DNA from: Nymphaea colorata
Lineage: Eukaryota; Streptophyta; Magnoliopsida; Nymphaeales; Nymphaeaceae
DNA: 64,000 nt
Direction: 5' to 3'
Assembly: GCF_008831285.2 (NCBI RefSeq)
Contig: NC_045150.1
Location: 15,933,362 to 15,997,361, forward strand
Part shown: in pieces, positions 35,621 to 48,226 of the stretch
How the letters are laid out: the number at the start of each line of letters is the position of its first letter
How positions within the stretch are numbered: the first letter of the stretch is position 1
The notes under the pieces: model-generated
What the model was told of the DNA's origin: nothing
Seen by the model: the letters and a program-made list of their open reading frames with translations, nothing else
Database searches by the model: none
Translations under genes and position numbers: made by a program

Positions 35621-36052
35621 TGAGCAACTATAGATGCCAGTGGTTTGGATTCAAGGAGGACTTGGGATTCAGATGTAGGCTCTACTTTTTAAAACTAAAT
35701 TTGGATCCAAGAAGTATGTGATCCCAAATATAGACATAATCGGGTTGGATCTCCGTAACACACAGTGGACTCGGGCCTGAATATGGCATAAAACATAAAG
35801 GAACACGAATTTGATTAGTAATGGCACAATGCTTTTTTACTAGCTACAGTTCAAAATCAGGTCCATAATCAGATGTGTCCAACCTTGAAAATGGTGGGGG
35901 CAAATTTGTTTTTTCGTAAATTTTAATTATAAAAATATGCTAATTTTTTTCTTCTTCTTCTTTTTTTTTTTCACTTTTCGTTCTCAAAGAGCAACCCTTA
36001 GTCACGGGGACCAAAGGCTTTGAAAAACAAAATTATAGAGAGAGGGTGTACT

Positions 36053-36240
36053 GGAGGCGGGGCCTGGTAGGGGTTGTATTTCTTCTTGGATTTAAAAAAA
36101 TAAAAAAAAGTTATTTTTAAATTTTAAAAATTTTATTTATCCTGTATAAAATAAAATAAAATAAATATATTTCTGGTTCTGTAAAAATTTAGAAACTATA
36201 GTTTGGTTCCTACAACAAAAAATTCCTAGCTTCATCTTTG
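36053..36240. repeat. GGGGCGGAGCCA-family element, diverged
   Basis: GGAGGCGGGGCCTGG on the left, poly-A/T body with TTTAAATTTTAAAAATTTT, and CTAGCTTCATCTTTG on the right, the pattern of the complete members at 23896 and 38431. Ends are eroded. Confidence 0.45.
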
Positions 36241-36479
36241 AGATCTCTCTGCAACCCTCTACGTAAGGGTTAAAAAGAACTTTATGCCCTTTGTTCTATA
36301 GTTTTCACCAATTTAAAAAAGAAAAAGAGCTTTGAAGTCTTTCCTTTTAGCCAAACAAAATAGAAACAAAGACGCAACAAGAATTATCACTTAATTGTGT
36401 CAAAGAAAACAAGCAGCTCATGCTGTAAAAGTGGTCACCTTCTTTTATAATGTGGCCGTGAAAAAACTCATGGCCTTTC

Positions 36480-37920
36480 ATTACACAGTAGAAAGTTTCC
36501 ATTAGATTGTCACCTATGTGTGCATACTTTGTGGTGTGTCATATAAGGTTCCCAGTTGGCAGCTTGCTTTTTAATTATAACTATAGAATATTTGATCCAC
36601 AAATCAGATTTCAAGAATCTTTTAAAATTTTATAGATTTCAACACTGGAGCATATCCGTATGTCACTGGACGTGTAAAATATTTATATGTATCTTGGAAA
36701 GTTTTCCTCAAAATTGAGAATAATTATTAAAAGGGGAATGAACCTGAAAATATGTAATCAATAATGTTTGGTCTATAGTAAATAAAATCATTCTCTTATC
36801 ATTGTCTTTGTGACTGCTGGATGCTTTGGTCAATTTTGTATAGGTTATTACAAATGGACATCAAATGCAATTTAGCTACTCTACCTTGTGAAATCAAATT
36901 TAAATTTAGCTACTCAGGTTTTGTTGAACAAGAAGAAATACTCTAGCTATAAGCCACATATTAGACAAATAAGAGACCATAAGGACTCACTGATCGCTCA
37001 ACAATTTGATTTATGTTCTCATTCTGAGACATTCAATAATACCCACCATGTATCTTATATTCTCACTATAGCGATAATTTCCCTTATAACACTATGACAT
37101 ATTTTTTAAATTATTGGTATATGATTTTTTTAATTCTTTAAAGCAAGAAAAATGGTTAATGCTGAGACACCATTAAAAATTGAAAACAAATAATTTCTTA
37201 AAAAAAATGAATGACTGTCTTGAAAAAAAAAGGAGGGGCCACTATTGATAGACATTAGGGAGTCAAAATCTGAAATTTTACACACTTATCAAGAAAGCAT
37301 CCAAAGTGAAGCTTTTCTCTCTTCTTTTTCTCTAACTTCTACAAAATGAAATTAAAAAAAGAAAGCCCACTTGAAAGGAAATATGTCAAAAGACTAGTAA
37401 CAAAACCTAACCCTGAGAACGTAATTGGTCTGAGCCAACTTTGCGTGGCTAGTGCCACTTGATCATGCCATGTTGCTATTGTTAGAGAGACCTTTAACAT
37501 CCCATTCGGATCTCATAGTTCTGTCAAACAGAGTTTGTTCGAATAAAACAGCAAAACTGGATTAGTATGAGTCCTGGACATCATCAGCTTTGCCTCTTCA
37601 TAATAGGGATGGCCAGCCTTAAGTTTGGCGAGGTCGATGGCATTCCCTCGTGGCACGAACAAGTTGTACTTCTAGTCAATGGTCAGATCACGCAACTTGG
37701 ATGGGATAAATAAAATTTTGGATTTGGAAAAAAAATCATGCTTCCAAATTTTTACATAATACAATGAGAGATCAGACAAATGTGAGAAAGAGGAAGTGCA
37801 GGTGATGTAGAAGTTTGTGGATTGGGAATTTTTCCGGATTTATTTAACACCAATCATGACCATGTCAGCCTGCAGAGCACTACCTTCATCTTCCTTCTCT
37901 TTCCATTTTCATAGACTGAA
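36480..37920. repeat. Right arm of inverted segmental duplication
   Basis: Reverse complement of 28210-30860 in collinear order (pairs listed there). It ends near 37920, where the left arm would reach the region just upstream of the NLR start. No NLR coding sequence follows at 37920-38250, so the second gene copy was not included or has been lost. Block 37260-37795 has no clear match on the left. Confidence 0.8.
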
Positions 37921-38430
37921 CAACAAGCCGATTTATTTCCATTTTTAAACATTTCTCTCACTTTTTTTTTTTCTCGATGCCAACCTTGTTCGCAACTCAC
38001 TTTTTCATTTTCCCCATATTATTATGAATGAAAAAGCAAGTGATACGTGGAAAATATTATCTTGGTAGGCACCATTTTTCCAAATCAAAAGAAAACTAAA
38101 GTTAGATATGCATGATAAGCGGCTTTGTTTGTTTGAAAAATTTACTAATGTAGATTTGATTTTCATAGCCCATGTGAAAATTATTGATTGATAACTAGAC
38201 AGCCGAGAGTTTTTATAACTAGGCTTTTTTCTATTGAATTATTGACTGTTGATCACAATTTAATCAAGATTAGTGAATATTTGTGCCGTCGCCTTAAATT
38301 CCAAATTCTGGATGTATGAAGACAAGTATGGCCCATTACTAGGAAGCCAATCCTGGTGATACATCAATGTACCAAAGACACCCATGATAGTAAGTTTCAT
38401 TTGCCAAATAATCTTATTGTAAGGATCTTG

Positions 38431-38627
38431 GGTGGGGCAGAAGGAGGGGGAGCTGGCAGGAGCCATGCCCCTCCCCCCTCATGTTTTGGAAAAAAAAATG
38501 ATACTTACATTCTAAAAAATTTTTAAATTGGCCTATGTAAAAATTTTGAAAAATATTGTTTGGCTCTTGTATAATTTTTGCAAATACTGTTCAGCCCTTC
38601 CTAAAAAAAATTGCTGGCTTCACCCCC
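38431..38627. mobile_element. GGGGCGGAGCCA-family MITE with target duplication
   Basis: Flanks GGATCTTG (38423-38430) and GGATCTCG (38628-38635) match at 7 of 8. Ends are GGTGGGGCAGAAGG and, in reverse complement, GGGGGTGAAGCCAGC. The body is A/T-run-rich with GCCATGCCCC near the left end. About 197 bp, no ORF. Confidence 0.7.
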
Positions 38628-38849
38628 GGATCTCGCGGACTGTTCTTTATTTCATATCCATTTCATCTCAAGTTAATGAAATTATGAGTAACTCATGTCA
38701 GAACATCATCACAATCAATAAGAGAAGAAGAACTACTAAGGAACTAGACTGACATAGAATATATATCTCTAGCAAGAAATTCTTGCTTGTGGGTAAGAAC
38801 TGCCTCCACTGTAGCTTGCATGTGACTGTATAATTTCATAAGATCATCT

Positions 38850-39290
38850 TGCTTGAGAAGAGGAGAGAGAGGGTCCCCTTGTCATCGACCTCTATGGCTA
38901 CAAAAAGGGGTTCCCTCCCTTCTTAAAGGAAACAACAAAGAAAGCAGTAGAAACACAAGTCATATTTTTCCTCACCCATCCTCAGAAATCCCAAATAAGA
39001 AAGCCTAAAGTGCAAAAAGACAGTCTCACTTTGTCATAATCTTTTGAAACATCTAATTTGAGAAGAAAAAGTTGTTCTATATGCCCTCATCCAAGCTGTT
39101 GACCACTTCAAGAGCAAGATGCATGGATGGTGAACAAATCTACTGGGGAGATCAGAAGTACAACTAGTTTATAGATCACATTGCAAAATGATATAAGTCA
39201 AGACTTTTATATCCATAATGATATAGATTAAGAACCAATATCATATGTGTTCCATTACAAGCTTGTTTGTGACAAGAAATTTCTCACCAC
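38850..39290 (-). pseudogene. LINE reverse transcriptase fragment
   Basis: On the minus strand, pieces of plant L1-type RT appear in the right order through frameshifts: SFCNVIYKL (about 39180), LDVSKDYDKVRLSF (about 39050), GWVRKNMTCVSTA (about 38970) and QGDPLSPLL (about 38860). These are the PISLCNVIYK, DxxKAYDRVxW and RQGDPLSP motifs of the RT palm and fingers. No intact frame and no endonuclease nearby. Confidence 0.7.
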
Positions 39291-39390
39291 CAGAGCCATA
39301 TTGTTTGCATCCCAAAATTTCATTTGGTTCACCAGTGAGAATTTGTTTTGCAAACTAGAAAAGGGGTCCACCAGCCATTGGTATGAGGCT

Positions 39391-40110
39391 TAGTTTTTCT
39401 GTGGCATTCTTCATTCTTGGTGCATTTCCTCAACTTAAATGCAATATGGTGGATGGTAAAGATGTTAAAGTGTTTTAGAAATTTAAAATTTTATAAAGCA
39501 AAAAAAGATGTAAGAGTCAATCCTTAAAATAAGAAAATTGTTCAATAGGCATTGGAAAAGAAAGTTCGATAATTTTTGTTTGATAAAATGGTAAGAATAT
39601 GTTTTAGAAGAAATAATCTTAGCTAATGATCATTTGATTTGTAATAATCATTTAAAGTAAAAAAAATTAAGTCAATTTTTGAAGGAAGAGTTTTCATGAG
39701 ATTTTATAAAAATGCTTTAATGAAATGATCATTTGCAAAGTAAAGAAAGTTAATAGATATCTTTCGAAACACAAGTTAATCTCAAATTTTAGCCTAACTC
39801 TATTCCATATTATTAAGGCTCGATGATGTTTTGCTTAGGTTTCCTAAAGGAGTGGTTGTGGGTATCCGTGAATCTTATGAATGCATGGTGAATATAAAAG
39901 TTAAATGAAAAGAGAAAGATTTCTCTATGCTTGAAAGAAAATTAAATATGTCATTCATACCACAACATGCATATTAAAAAAAAAAGGTTTTCAAAAAATG
40001 AGTTGTATGCCATCCAAGTGTAGTCCCAATGATAAGGACCATGCGTATTGCACATTAATATTGGCCTTGGTGAAGTCAAATGATTTTGGGCCAAGCAAAA
40101 TGGGAGCTTT
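39391..40110. other. AT-rich spacer, nothing recognised
   Basis: No coding region, RNA gene or clear repeat seen. Confidence 0.35.
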
Positions 40111-40119
40111 TTTTGTTTA

Positions 40120-40820
40120 ATATATAAATAGAGAGAGAGAGAGAGAGAGAAATTAGAAGAGAGAGTAACAGGGAGAGAAGTCTAAAAGGATGGGAGAAAA
40201 GGTGGGTGGGGGAGGATACAAGAACCAGTCCAGTTGACCTCATAATGGCACCCCTAATCTCAAAATCAACATTGTTCCTCAATACCATTAGGATAGCACC
40301 CTCCAAGAATCAAACTGAAGACATGGCTGTAACACGCTGCCTAACCCAACCATTGTCCTACCCATCATTTGTTTAACAGGGTGGAGAGAGAGAGAAAGAG
40401 AGGGGGGGTTTAAAAAAGGAAAAAGAAAAAAGAGAGATTAACAGAGAGGTAAAAGAAAGAGAGAGAAAGAATGATTTTTAAAAGGGAGAGAGAGAATTGA
40501 TGACATAGAGATTAAAGAGAAAATTTAGAGAGAGAGATCTAAAAAGAGAGAGAAATCACAGAGAGAGAGAGGGAGAAAATAGGAGAGAGAAATAGTGAAA
40601 TCCAAGAGAGAAAGATTAAAAAAAGAAAAAAGAGAGATTAAAAGAGAGGTAAATAAAGAGAGAGAAAGAAAGAGATTTTAAAAAGGGAGAGCGAGAACTG
40701 AAGAGAGAGAGAGAGAGAAAACAGAAATTTTAGAGAGAGAGAGATCTAAAAAGGGAGAGAAATCAGAGAGAGAGAGAAAGAGAAATAGGAGAGAGAAATA
40801 GAGAGATTAAAAGAGAGATT
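40120..40820. repeat. GA-rich satellite-like tract with a 200-bp repeat
   Basis: AAAAGAAAAAAGAGAGATTA occurs at 40421 and 40621, and the roughly 200 bases that follow match in order, so 40421-40620 and 40621-40820 are two copies. The unit is built from GAGAGA runs separated by ATTTTAAAA and GATCTAAAAA. A simpler GA tract begins at about 40130. Confidence 0.85.
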
Positions 40821-40847
40821 TTGCGTTTTTTAATTCTCTTTCCTGGA

Positions 40848-41232
40848 TGGAAACTATGATTAACGAGTTGGAAAATAATTTAAATATTATAACAACTTCA
40901 TTACATTTGTTGTAGGTCAGAGAGAAACTTAAGCTCATAAAGAAAGAGTCTAAGCAAAGTCTCCAAAGCCTTTAATTTCAAGAGTTTGAAATGCTTTTGA
41001 AACTATCAAAAAAATCTTTGTATGCATGTGAAATAGTAAAAAAGACATCCTATCTAATCTTGGCAGTTACGCCCCTCCCATCATTAGGTAAAAGATGAAG
41101 CCTACATAATGAGGAAGAATCGTCTACTCTAGAAGAAGTAGATGAAGGAAGCTCCTCCCCTGATTCTCCTGTACTCAAATCCCGTCGAAGGAGCATTTCT
41201 GAAGGAAAATCACTCCTTTGGGATTGCTAATA
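40848..41232 (+). pseudogene. Possible decayed coding stretch, unrecognised
   Basis: One plus-strand reading, with two or three breaks, gives a helical Lys/Glu/Leu-rich segment (ELENNLNIITTSL, REKLKLIKKESKQSL, FEMLLKLSKKSLYA) and then EEESSTLEEVDEGSSSPDSP and LKSRRRSISEGKSLLWDC before a stop. The Ser/Glu/Asp-rich end has coding-like composition. I recognise no family, and it may be a fragment of a retroelement or of a host gene. Confidence 0.2.
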
Positions 41233-41453
41233 TAATGACAAATAAATGGTTTATCAAGAGAAGAAGGATTCAAAGGTGGCTAAAGTAGTGGTCTAAAACT
41301 AATAGTAAGGTATGTACTAATCTTGAACCTGACTAGATAAAAGGTATCGATCTTGATTCTTACTTCCTCCTTCATAATGAATGAGCATGTAAGCTTTTGT
41401 TGGCCACACTGCAATAAAAGTCTTACAATAAAACAGAATGTTTATGGATTTTT

Positions 41454-41553
41454 NNNNNNNNNNNNNNNNNNNNNNNNNNNNNNNNNNNNNNNNNNNNNNN
41501 NNNNNNNNNNNNNNNNNNNNNNNNNNNNNNNNNNNNNNNNNNNNNNNNNNNNN
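41454..41553. other. Assembly gap (100 N)
   Basis: Exactly 100 N. Frames drawn through it are artefacts. Confidence 0.99.
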
Positions 41554-42029
41554 AGAACAAGTTTCCACAACTTTTTGTCCTTTTTTATGAAGGAAGTCTC
41601 TCACGTATATCACCGACTTCACACAAAGCAGCATCACCACAAAAGCATATAGAAAACACATATGCTAATGAAACCACATCTGAAAGATGCCCTGCCTTGA
41701 TCGACCAGCTTCCCATCCCTATTTTAAACCTATTCACAGTACCTACACCATGGTCCTCATGAACCTTCATGGTTGCCGATCGTCACTAGCTAATGCCGGA
41801 AGGAATTCCATCTTTCTGTTTGCTCTCTCTCCTCCCCTCTCTCTAGACGTGCATAAGAACTCAAAATAAGTGAGCTGTCACTTTATTTTTTTCTTCGACC
41901 ATACTTCACTTTTAGTGGTGGAGAAGTCAAAAAAGAAGGGCACCACCCTGTTGAATAGAAACAAATAATTAACATGGATAAGACTTTTCTCAATATTTTT
42001 TGGTTATAAAAGAGATATCACTGTCATTG

Positions 42030-42294
42030 AAAATTATATATATATATATATATTATATATATTATATATATATATTATGTGTGTGTATATATAACTAATA
42101 ATAGATAATGAAAATACATATCACTTTTTTCTCTTTATTTTTCTCCTAAATATCTATCAAGCAGATCAGACAACCGTGATTAGATGGCTGAATAACTCTA
42201 AAAAGTCAAGTCACCATTCAATATATATATATATACACACACACACCACTACTTCGATCACAAACAAAAACCAACAGACCTCTTACAACATATA

Positions 42295-42348
<54 letters not shown>

Positions 42349-42525
42349 TATATAACACACACACACACCACACACACACACACACCTACTTGGATCACAA
42401 ACAAAAGCCAACAGACCTCTTACATTATATATATATACATATATGTATATATATAAATATATATATATCACACACAACGCACTACTTCGATCACAAACAA
42501 AAACCAACACACCTCTTATATTGTG
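42030..42525. repeat. TA/CA microsatellites with an embedded 40-bp unit repeated three times
   Basis: CTACTTCGATCACAAACAAA followed by CCAACAGACCTCTTA occurs at 42249-42289, 42386-42424 and 42482-42520. The units are separated by TA and CA runs of different length. Frames here are repeat translation. Confidence 0.9.
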
Positions 42526-42852
42526 TTAAAAAGTGTTCTGAACAAAATATGAATCTCCTAATGTCTTCATTTTAAACACTAATTTAATCTAAACAATGTT
42601 TAAGTTCAAATACTTTTATAAAAAAAAGTATTTTTCTACTATTAAAATTTTGATGTTATAAAGTGCCATTCCTTTTTTAATTATTATGGTATAATTAATA
42701 AATTAAAAATAATTAACTTAATGTATGTTTATCACCAAATATATTTTAAGATAGTGCTAAGTTATAAAGAAAGAAATTTTAATAGGCCGGCTTCTGTCCC
42801 TTACCTAAGTGGTATGTTATTTATATATACATATATATGCACATGCACACAC

Positions 42853-42855
<3 letters not shown>

Positions 42856-42896
<41 letters not shown>
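42856..42896. repeat. (GA)n microsatellite
   Basis: About 40 bases of uninterrupted GA. Confidence 0.95.
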
Positions 42897-42898
<2 letters not shown>

Positions 42899-43206
42899 TG
42901 TACTAAATGAAACTAAAAACATCCAAAGAGTAATGGAAGCCACAGTACAACTCAAAAAAAAAGGATGAAACAAATAGAAGCAGCAGAGAAGAAGAGAGGA
43001 ACCAATCCAACAGCGAGAAATCCCTTAGGATAGCTAAAAGCTCCATTCTTAGGGTTTGCAAAAAGTGGTGGAAAACAAAACGTGCTTTAGGAAAGAAGAC
43101 TTAATTGGGAATGATCCAAATCTTCCACCAGAAAATACAAACCATGTATGCCAACTTCAAATACAGATGGCACATGGATCTAAAACTTCAGTTTAAAGGA
43201 ATTAGA

Positions 43207-43701
43207 CATTTTCCTCTTGTTGACAAATCGAGCACAGCTCTATGTTACAAAAATTTCCTAATAGCCATCGGTCAGCAAAACTAACCAAAATATCTTGGTC
43301 CGTTTCTTGTGAAGTTGCATCATGTTTTGCATGTCTCCATTTATTTTGTAGCTCTAAAACAATTAATGACGTCGACTTTTCTCTATATGCCACAGCTTTC
43401 TTAAACTCCAAATCTGTCAACCCTAAAAGGTCGCTGCTCTTCCCTATCAAGCTGTAGCTGGATGCCTATCAAGCTGTAGCTGGATGTCCCCCAGCACGGA
43501 TTTCTGTGAGTTCTCAAAGGCAACAACCTAGCAATGTCTTCTAGGTGACTGTCACCTCAATCCATCAAAAGATGCATTTGCAACGATCAGTTGCTTGACC
43601 ATGGTTTTAAATAATGGAATAAAACTTTGACAGTAGTTTTAATGATACAAAATAACCATTTGAGCACAAAAATATCTGCCCGATTTCAATATACACACAC
43701 A

Positions 43702-43782
<81 letters not shown>

Positions 43783-43800
43783 GCACCTTAATTAGGTCGT
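43207..43800. repeat. Dispersed repeat, short copy
   Basis: GACAAATCGAGCACAGCTCTATGTTACA at about 43220 (quoted in part) matches the start of the copia relic at 49937, and TTGCTTGACCATGGTTTTAAATAATGG at about 43595 matches 59670 onward. It contains an exact 22-bp tandem pair (43443-43464, 43465-43486) and ends in CA and TA runs (43692-43780). Confidence 0.6.
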
Positions 43801-44040
43801 CATACCACACACCATAATTAGGTCAATGATACATCACTCAGATGTTTTGAGGCGTTCTTCTAGGTGATGCACAGAGACCTCATGCAGGTGTGGACCTCTA
43901 ACAACACTGGTTTAGGCTACTTGTCAAAGAAAGAAAAATCTGACAGAAGAATATTGCATGCATGACTCTTTTTCTGTCCACATCTTCTGTTAATCTTTCC
44001 ACTTAAGAGCTGTTCGAGAATAAAAAAACAAATCAGGCCA

Positions 44041-44284
44041 AATCAGAGAGAGCGAGAGAGAGAGAGAGAGAGAAAGAGGGTGATCACATTTGCTCATGAT
44101 GAGAGCAATGAGTGGAGAGCGTTCAGCTGAGTTCGGGTGGACATGGGCCAACACGAACATATTTGCATTAATAAAACAGTCAAAGCGAAAAAGAGAGTGT
44201 CCGGTCCAAGAAGGTACTCTATATAGAGAAGATATATCTTGTAAGAAAAAGATGACAAAGAAGATTGATTATATATATACATAT

Positions 44285-44346
<62 letters not shown>
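44041..44346. repeat. GA and TA microsatellites
   Basis: GA run at 44046-44073 and TA run at about 44274-44346 with ordinary sequence between. No gene recognised. Confidence 0.9.
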
Positions 44347-44348
<2 letters not shown>

Positions 44349-46480
44349 TGTAGAAACGGGTTGTCAAAACAGGTTATATGTAAAAAAATTGTGTATATGG
44401 GTACATAATGACCAAAATATCTCTTTTTATAGTAGAAAAGGAACATTTTAAAAGGGTATAAAAAGGTTATGAAAAAATTTAAAAGTGTAAAATAGACAGA
44501 GTATGCCATTAAAAAATTCAGAAATAACCAACCTTCATCTTTTTTCCTATGATATTGTATAATTGTGGATCCACAAAGTGTGCTGCAGCTCGATCTCATA
44601 TCTCATATCGGGCATTGACCAGTTCCACAGATTCAAGTGGCCGAAGAAGAAGAAAGAGGAGAGGGGGTTGGTGGAGGAGGAGAAACTGCACTTTAGCCAC
44701 CAGCATTGTCATGGGATGTCGCTCGTCGATTTCTTCAATCGATGTGGCTTCAGTTTTCGACACTGAAGGTCAACGGTGAAGCTCTCTCTAAAGAACGTAG
44801 GTGACCTTAGACTTAATTTCTTGCTTAGGTGGCCATTTGAGATCATTTTAGTGACGTACGTGGAGGGCTATATATCTATATGATCCAATATATTGCATGC
44901 CTAAGGTGTGGTTTGTACAGGTGAAAAGTGAAAACTGGAAGGAAAGTACCTCTAACATCACAAAGCACCCATCTAAATATGCTTTCTATATCAAAATTTT
45001 ATCCCTCTATACATATCATTCTTGCAGCCAAAACAATACCAAAAGCCAAATTTTTCATTATAAATCGCGACCTTTGAAAGTTGATCAAACAAACTGATGG
45101 TCGCTAACATCATCTCTAAGAACTGATTGCCTTCTAACCAATACTTCCGGCTCAAACCGGACTGTTGCTTTAATGCCCACGTTTTTCTTTTTCTTTTTCT
45201 TTATTATCACAAAAATTCTAATAAGAGTATAGGCTATAATTGGTGGATTCAATAACTGATAAAAATAGTTGAAACTGTCCACTATATCATAAAGGGGGCA
45301 GTCATGGAAAGAAATGAATGGGTTACCAAATATATACCCAGGTAGAAGTGGTAACTAAAAATATTAAAAGAAACTAAAGATGATTGAGGGCAGCTGAGAA
45401 GCCTTCCTGAGAAAAATCATTTGTGGGTGTTGCTCGCCATGTATTGGCCTTATTTAACCCCATACCTCAGGTTCCCATTTGCTGCAGCCATAGGGGGAAG
45501 GGTTCCAGCAGTTAGAAATTAGGAAAAAGTCAAAGCTAACCCTTGTTTTCCTGCATCTCGGGGTGAAGATCAAGATCAAAGAGGCACTGGTCCACTTGGC
45601 TGTTATCCGCAGCTTGGAGGATCAAGAAAGCCAAGGAGCTAGGGTGCTGACAGTAAAAAATCAGGGGCTGTACAGTTAGAGAGACCCTGGTAAGTGTTAT
45701 AAAGTTTCTTTTATAAATAATCTATATAGGTAGGTATATATATATATATAAAGCAAGGAGAATTCTACTTGGTGGGGCTGAAATGATACATGTAAATGCA
45801 TGTTTTACAAGGAAATCGTGCTACACTGCCTTGGAACGCAGCCTTCTTGGCGGACTGAATTGATTGCAGCATAGAGCAATAAGGTATGGGAATACTCAGC
45901 TATGAGTGCAGCATGTAGCCCTTGTACTTTTTTTGCTTGTATATATATATATGTACATATATATATATATATATATATACATATACATACCTACCTATAT
46001 ATTTACGTGAATCTATGTATTTACGTGCCTAGATATGAATAGATGTGTGAAGTGTTATATTCTGGAAATGATACACAACACTCTTAGTCTTAGACATCTC
46101 TGATTGCCTAAAAATAAATATATATATGCATGTATGAGGTGTAATTACCTGTGTGCAGAAAAATAAATGGGTATTTTTAGGGTAATACATGAGCTGTTTG
46201 TGAAAGAATATATATAATGTGGTACTATGTTCATAATATAGTTATATGAAGCACACTGTGACACCCTTGTGCTGGAATTGTCTGTAACATGTGTTTCTAG
46301 TTCCATGAAGGTTTAAGTATGCTGAAATTGATGGTATGTGCACATGAAAGTAATTGGAAGCAGTTTGAACTGTCGTGGAACTTGAGGAACTAGGCATGGT
46401 TCTAGGCAACTCAATAAGAGGTAAACTCTCTTTTAGCTCATCAATAGGTCTAGACTTAATACATTCAGATCTGGACGATG
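44347..46480. other. Spacer, nothing recognised
   Basis: TA runs at about 45736-45752 and 45940-45980. A GC-balanced segment at 45400-45700 has no ORF. No RNA gene identified. Confidence 0.35.
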
Positions 46481-48226
46481 ACTTTAGCTAACTTGAAATG
46501 TTTGAGGCAGTAAAATTGGGACCACAATGAGAGTATAAAAAATTTCTTTCGTCAAAAATAACATGTCTAGATATGATGACACGATTAGAGATTGGATTGT
46601 AACAAACACAACCTTTATGACAGCTGCCATACCCAATGAAGACGCAGGTTTGAGCTTTGGCTTCTAGTTTTGAAGCATGTTTAGGCCCATTCGATGGATA
46701 GACGGTACAACCAAAGGTTCTTAGATTACTGTATTTGGGAACTTCATGCAAGAGCTTCTCATACGGCATCATTTGCAAGTCTGCAAAAGGCAACCTGTTA
46801 ATAAGAAGAACAACAGTTTTAAAAGCATGAAACCAAATTTTTTGTGGCATATTGGCATGATTAATCATGGTGAGTCCCATTTCCACCAGATGCCTATGCT
46901 TCCTTTCTACTATCTCGTTCTACTGGGATGTGTAAGGGCATGTTATCTATCGATGAATACCTTGATTTTCAAGAAATGTGCTAAATTCTTTGCCCATGAA
47001 CTATCCTCCTCCATCTGAATGGAAAATTTTCATTTTTGTTTCAAGTTGACGCCCTACTATGCATAAAAAGGTTTTAAAACATGGAAGCGTATCACTTTTC
47101 TTTGACAAGGGAAACATCCATGAGAAGTGAGAGTAGTGGTCAACCACTAAGAAACAATACATGTACCATTCTCGTGAAGCACATGGTGCTGGTCCCCAAA
47201 TATCAACACGTAACACTTCAAGAGGTTTGGTTGCATGAAATGAATTTGATGTAATCCAAGCATTTTTGAAGTTACCCCAAATATCTCCTCCTCCATCTGA
47301 ATGGAAAATGAATTTTATGCATTTTTCCATGCACACATGAAGAACAAAAATCTAATTTACGTCTTTCATCAACAGAAATTAAACCAGCAACTTTCAACGA
47401 GTTTAACAACTGAAAGTGAGCATGTCCTAGATGCAAATGCCATAACTAAATGTCTGAGTAAGAATTTTGAGAAACCAAAGAAGTATTAGTAGTATTTTAT
47501 TGATCGTCATCTCCAATACTGAAAGGATTGCTAGTAGAGTCCTTCCTTTCTCTCGTCCATCTATAGAGTCCTCCTTTCTCAAGTGGCCCTGTGTAAAGAA
47601 TCTCGCCCGTCTGCATATTCTTTACAATAAAACCATTAGAGGAAAATTCAATAGAGCATTGGCTGTCTTTGGTGAACCTTGCTACTGACATAAGATTCTT
47701 GTGTGCTTTAGAAGCATGCAACACATTTTTCAAAACAAAGGATGACGTCTTGCTAGGTAGGTACAACATTACCTATATTTTTAATTTGCATCTTACTACC
47801 ATTGCCAACTATAATAGAATTAAAACCATGATAAGGAACATTACCTTGCATATCTTGTTCTGAATTTGTCACATGGTGGGAGGCACCTGTGTCTGGATAC
47901 CAGGCTGAGTCTTGAGTATTGCTGACATTTTCTCGGCTACTAGATGCATTATCAGATTTTCCCATGTTGAGTGTCATGGCCATAAACACTTTTGGAATAT
48001 CGTAACATTGTCGAGCTGTGTTATTTCTTCTGCCAAAATACTGACAAGTTATTCCTTGGTTAGACTTGTTAGTATTATTGTTTTTTCCATAGTTTCCTCT
48101 TCCTCCATTACGGCCTCTACCCCTACCACCATTACAGTTGCCACGCCCTTGCCCTTCTTCAGCAATAAAGGCAGTGGCAGTGGCTTTAACCTGAGTCATC
48201 TGGGATGAAGAAAGCATTCCAAGTCG

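Noticed and set aside
43941-43960. Possible miR156-like sequence (TGACAGAAGA)
   Set aside because: Only the first ten bases agree with the miR156 start, and no matching star strand in a hairpin is present.
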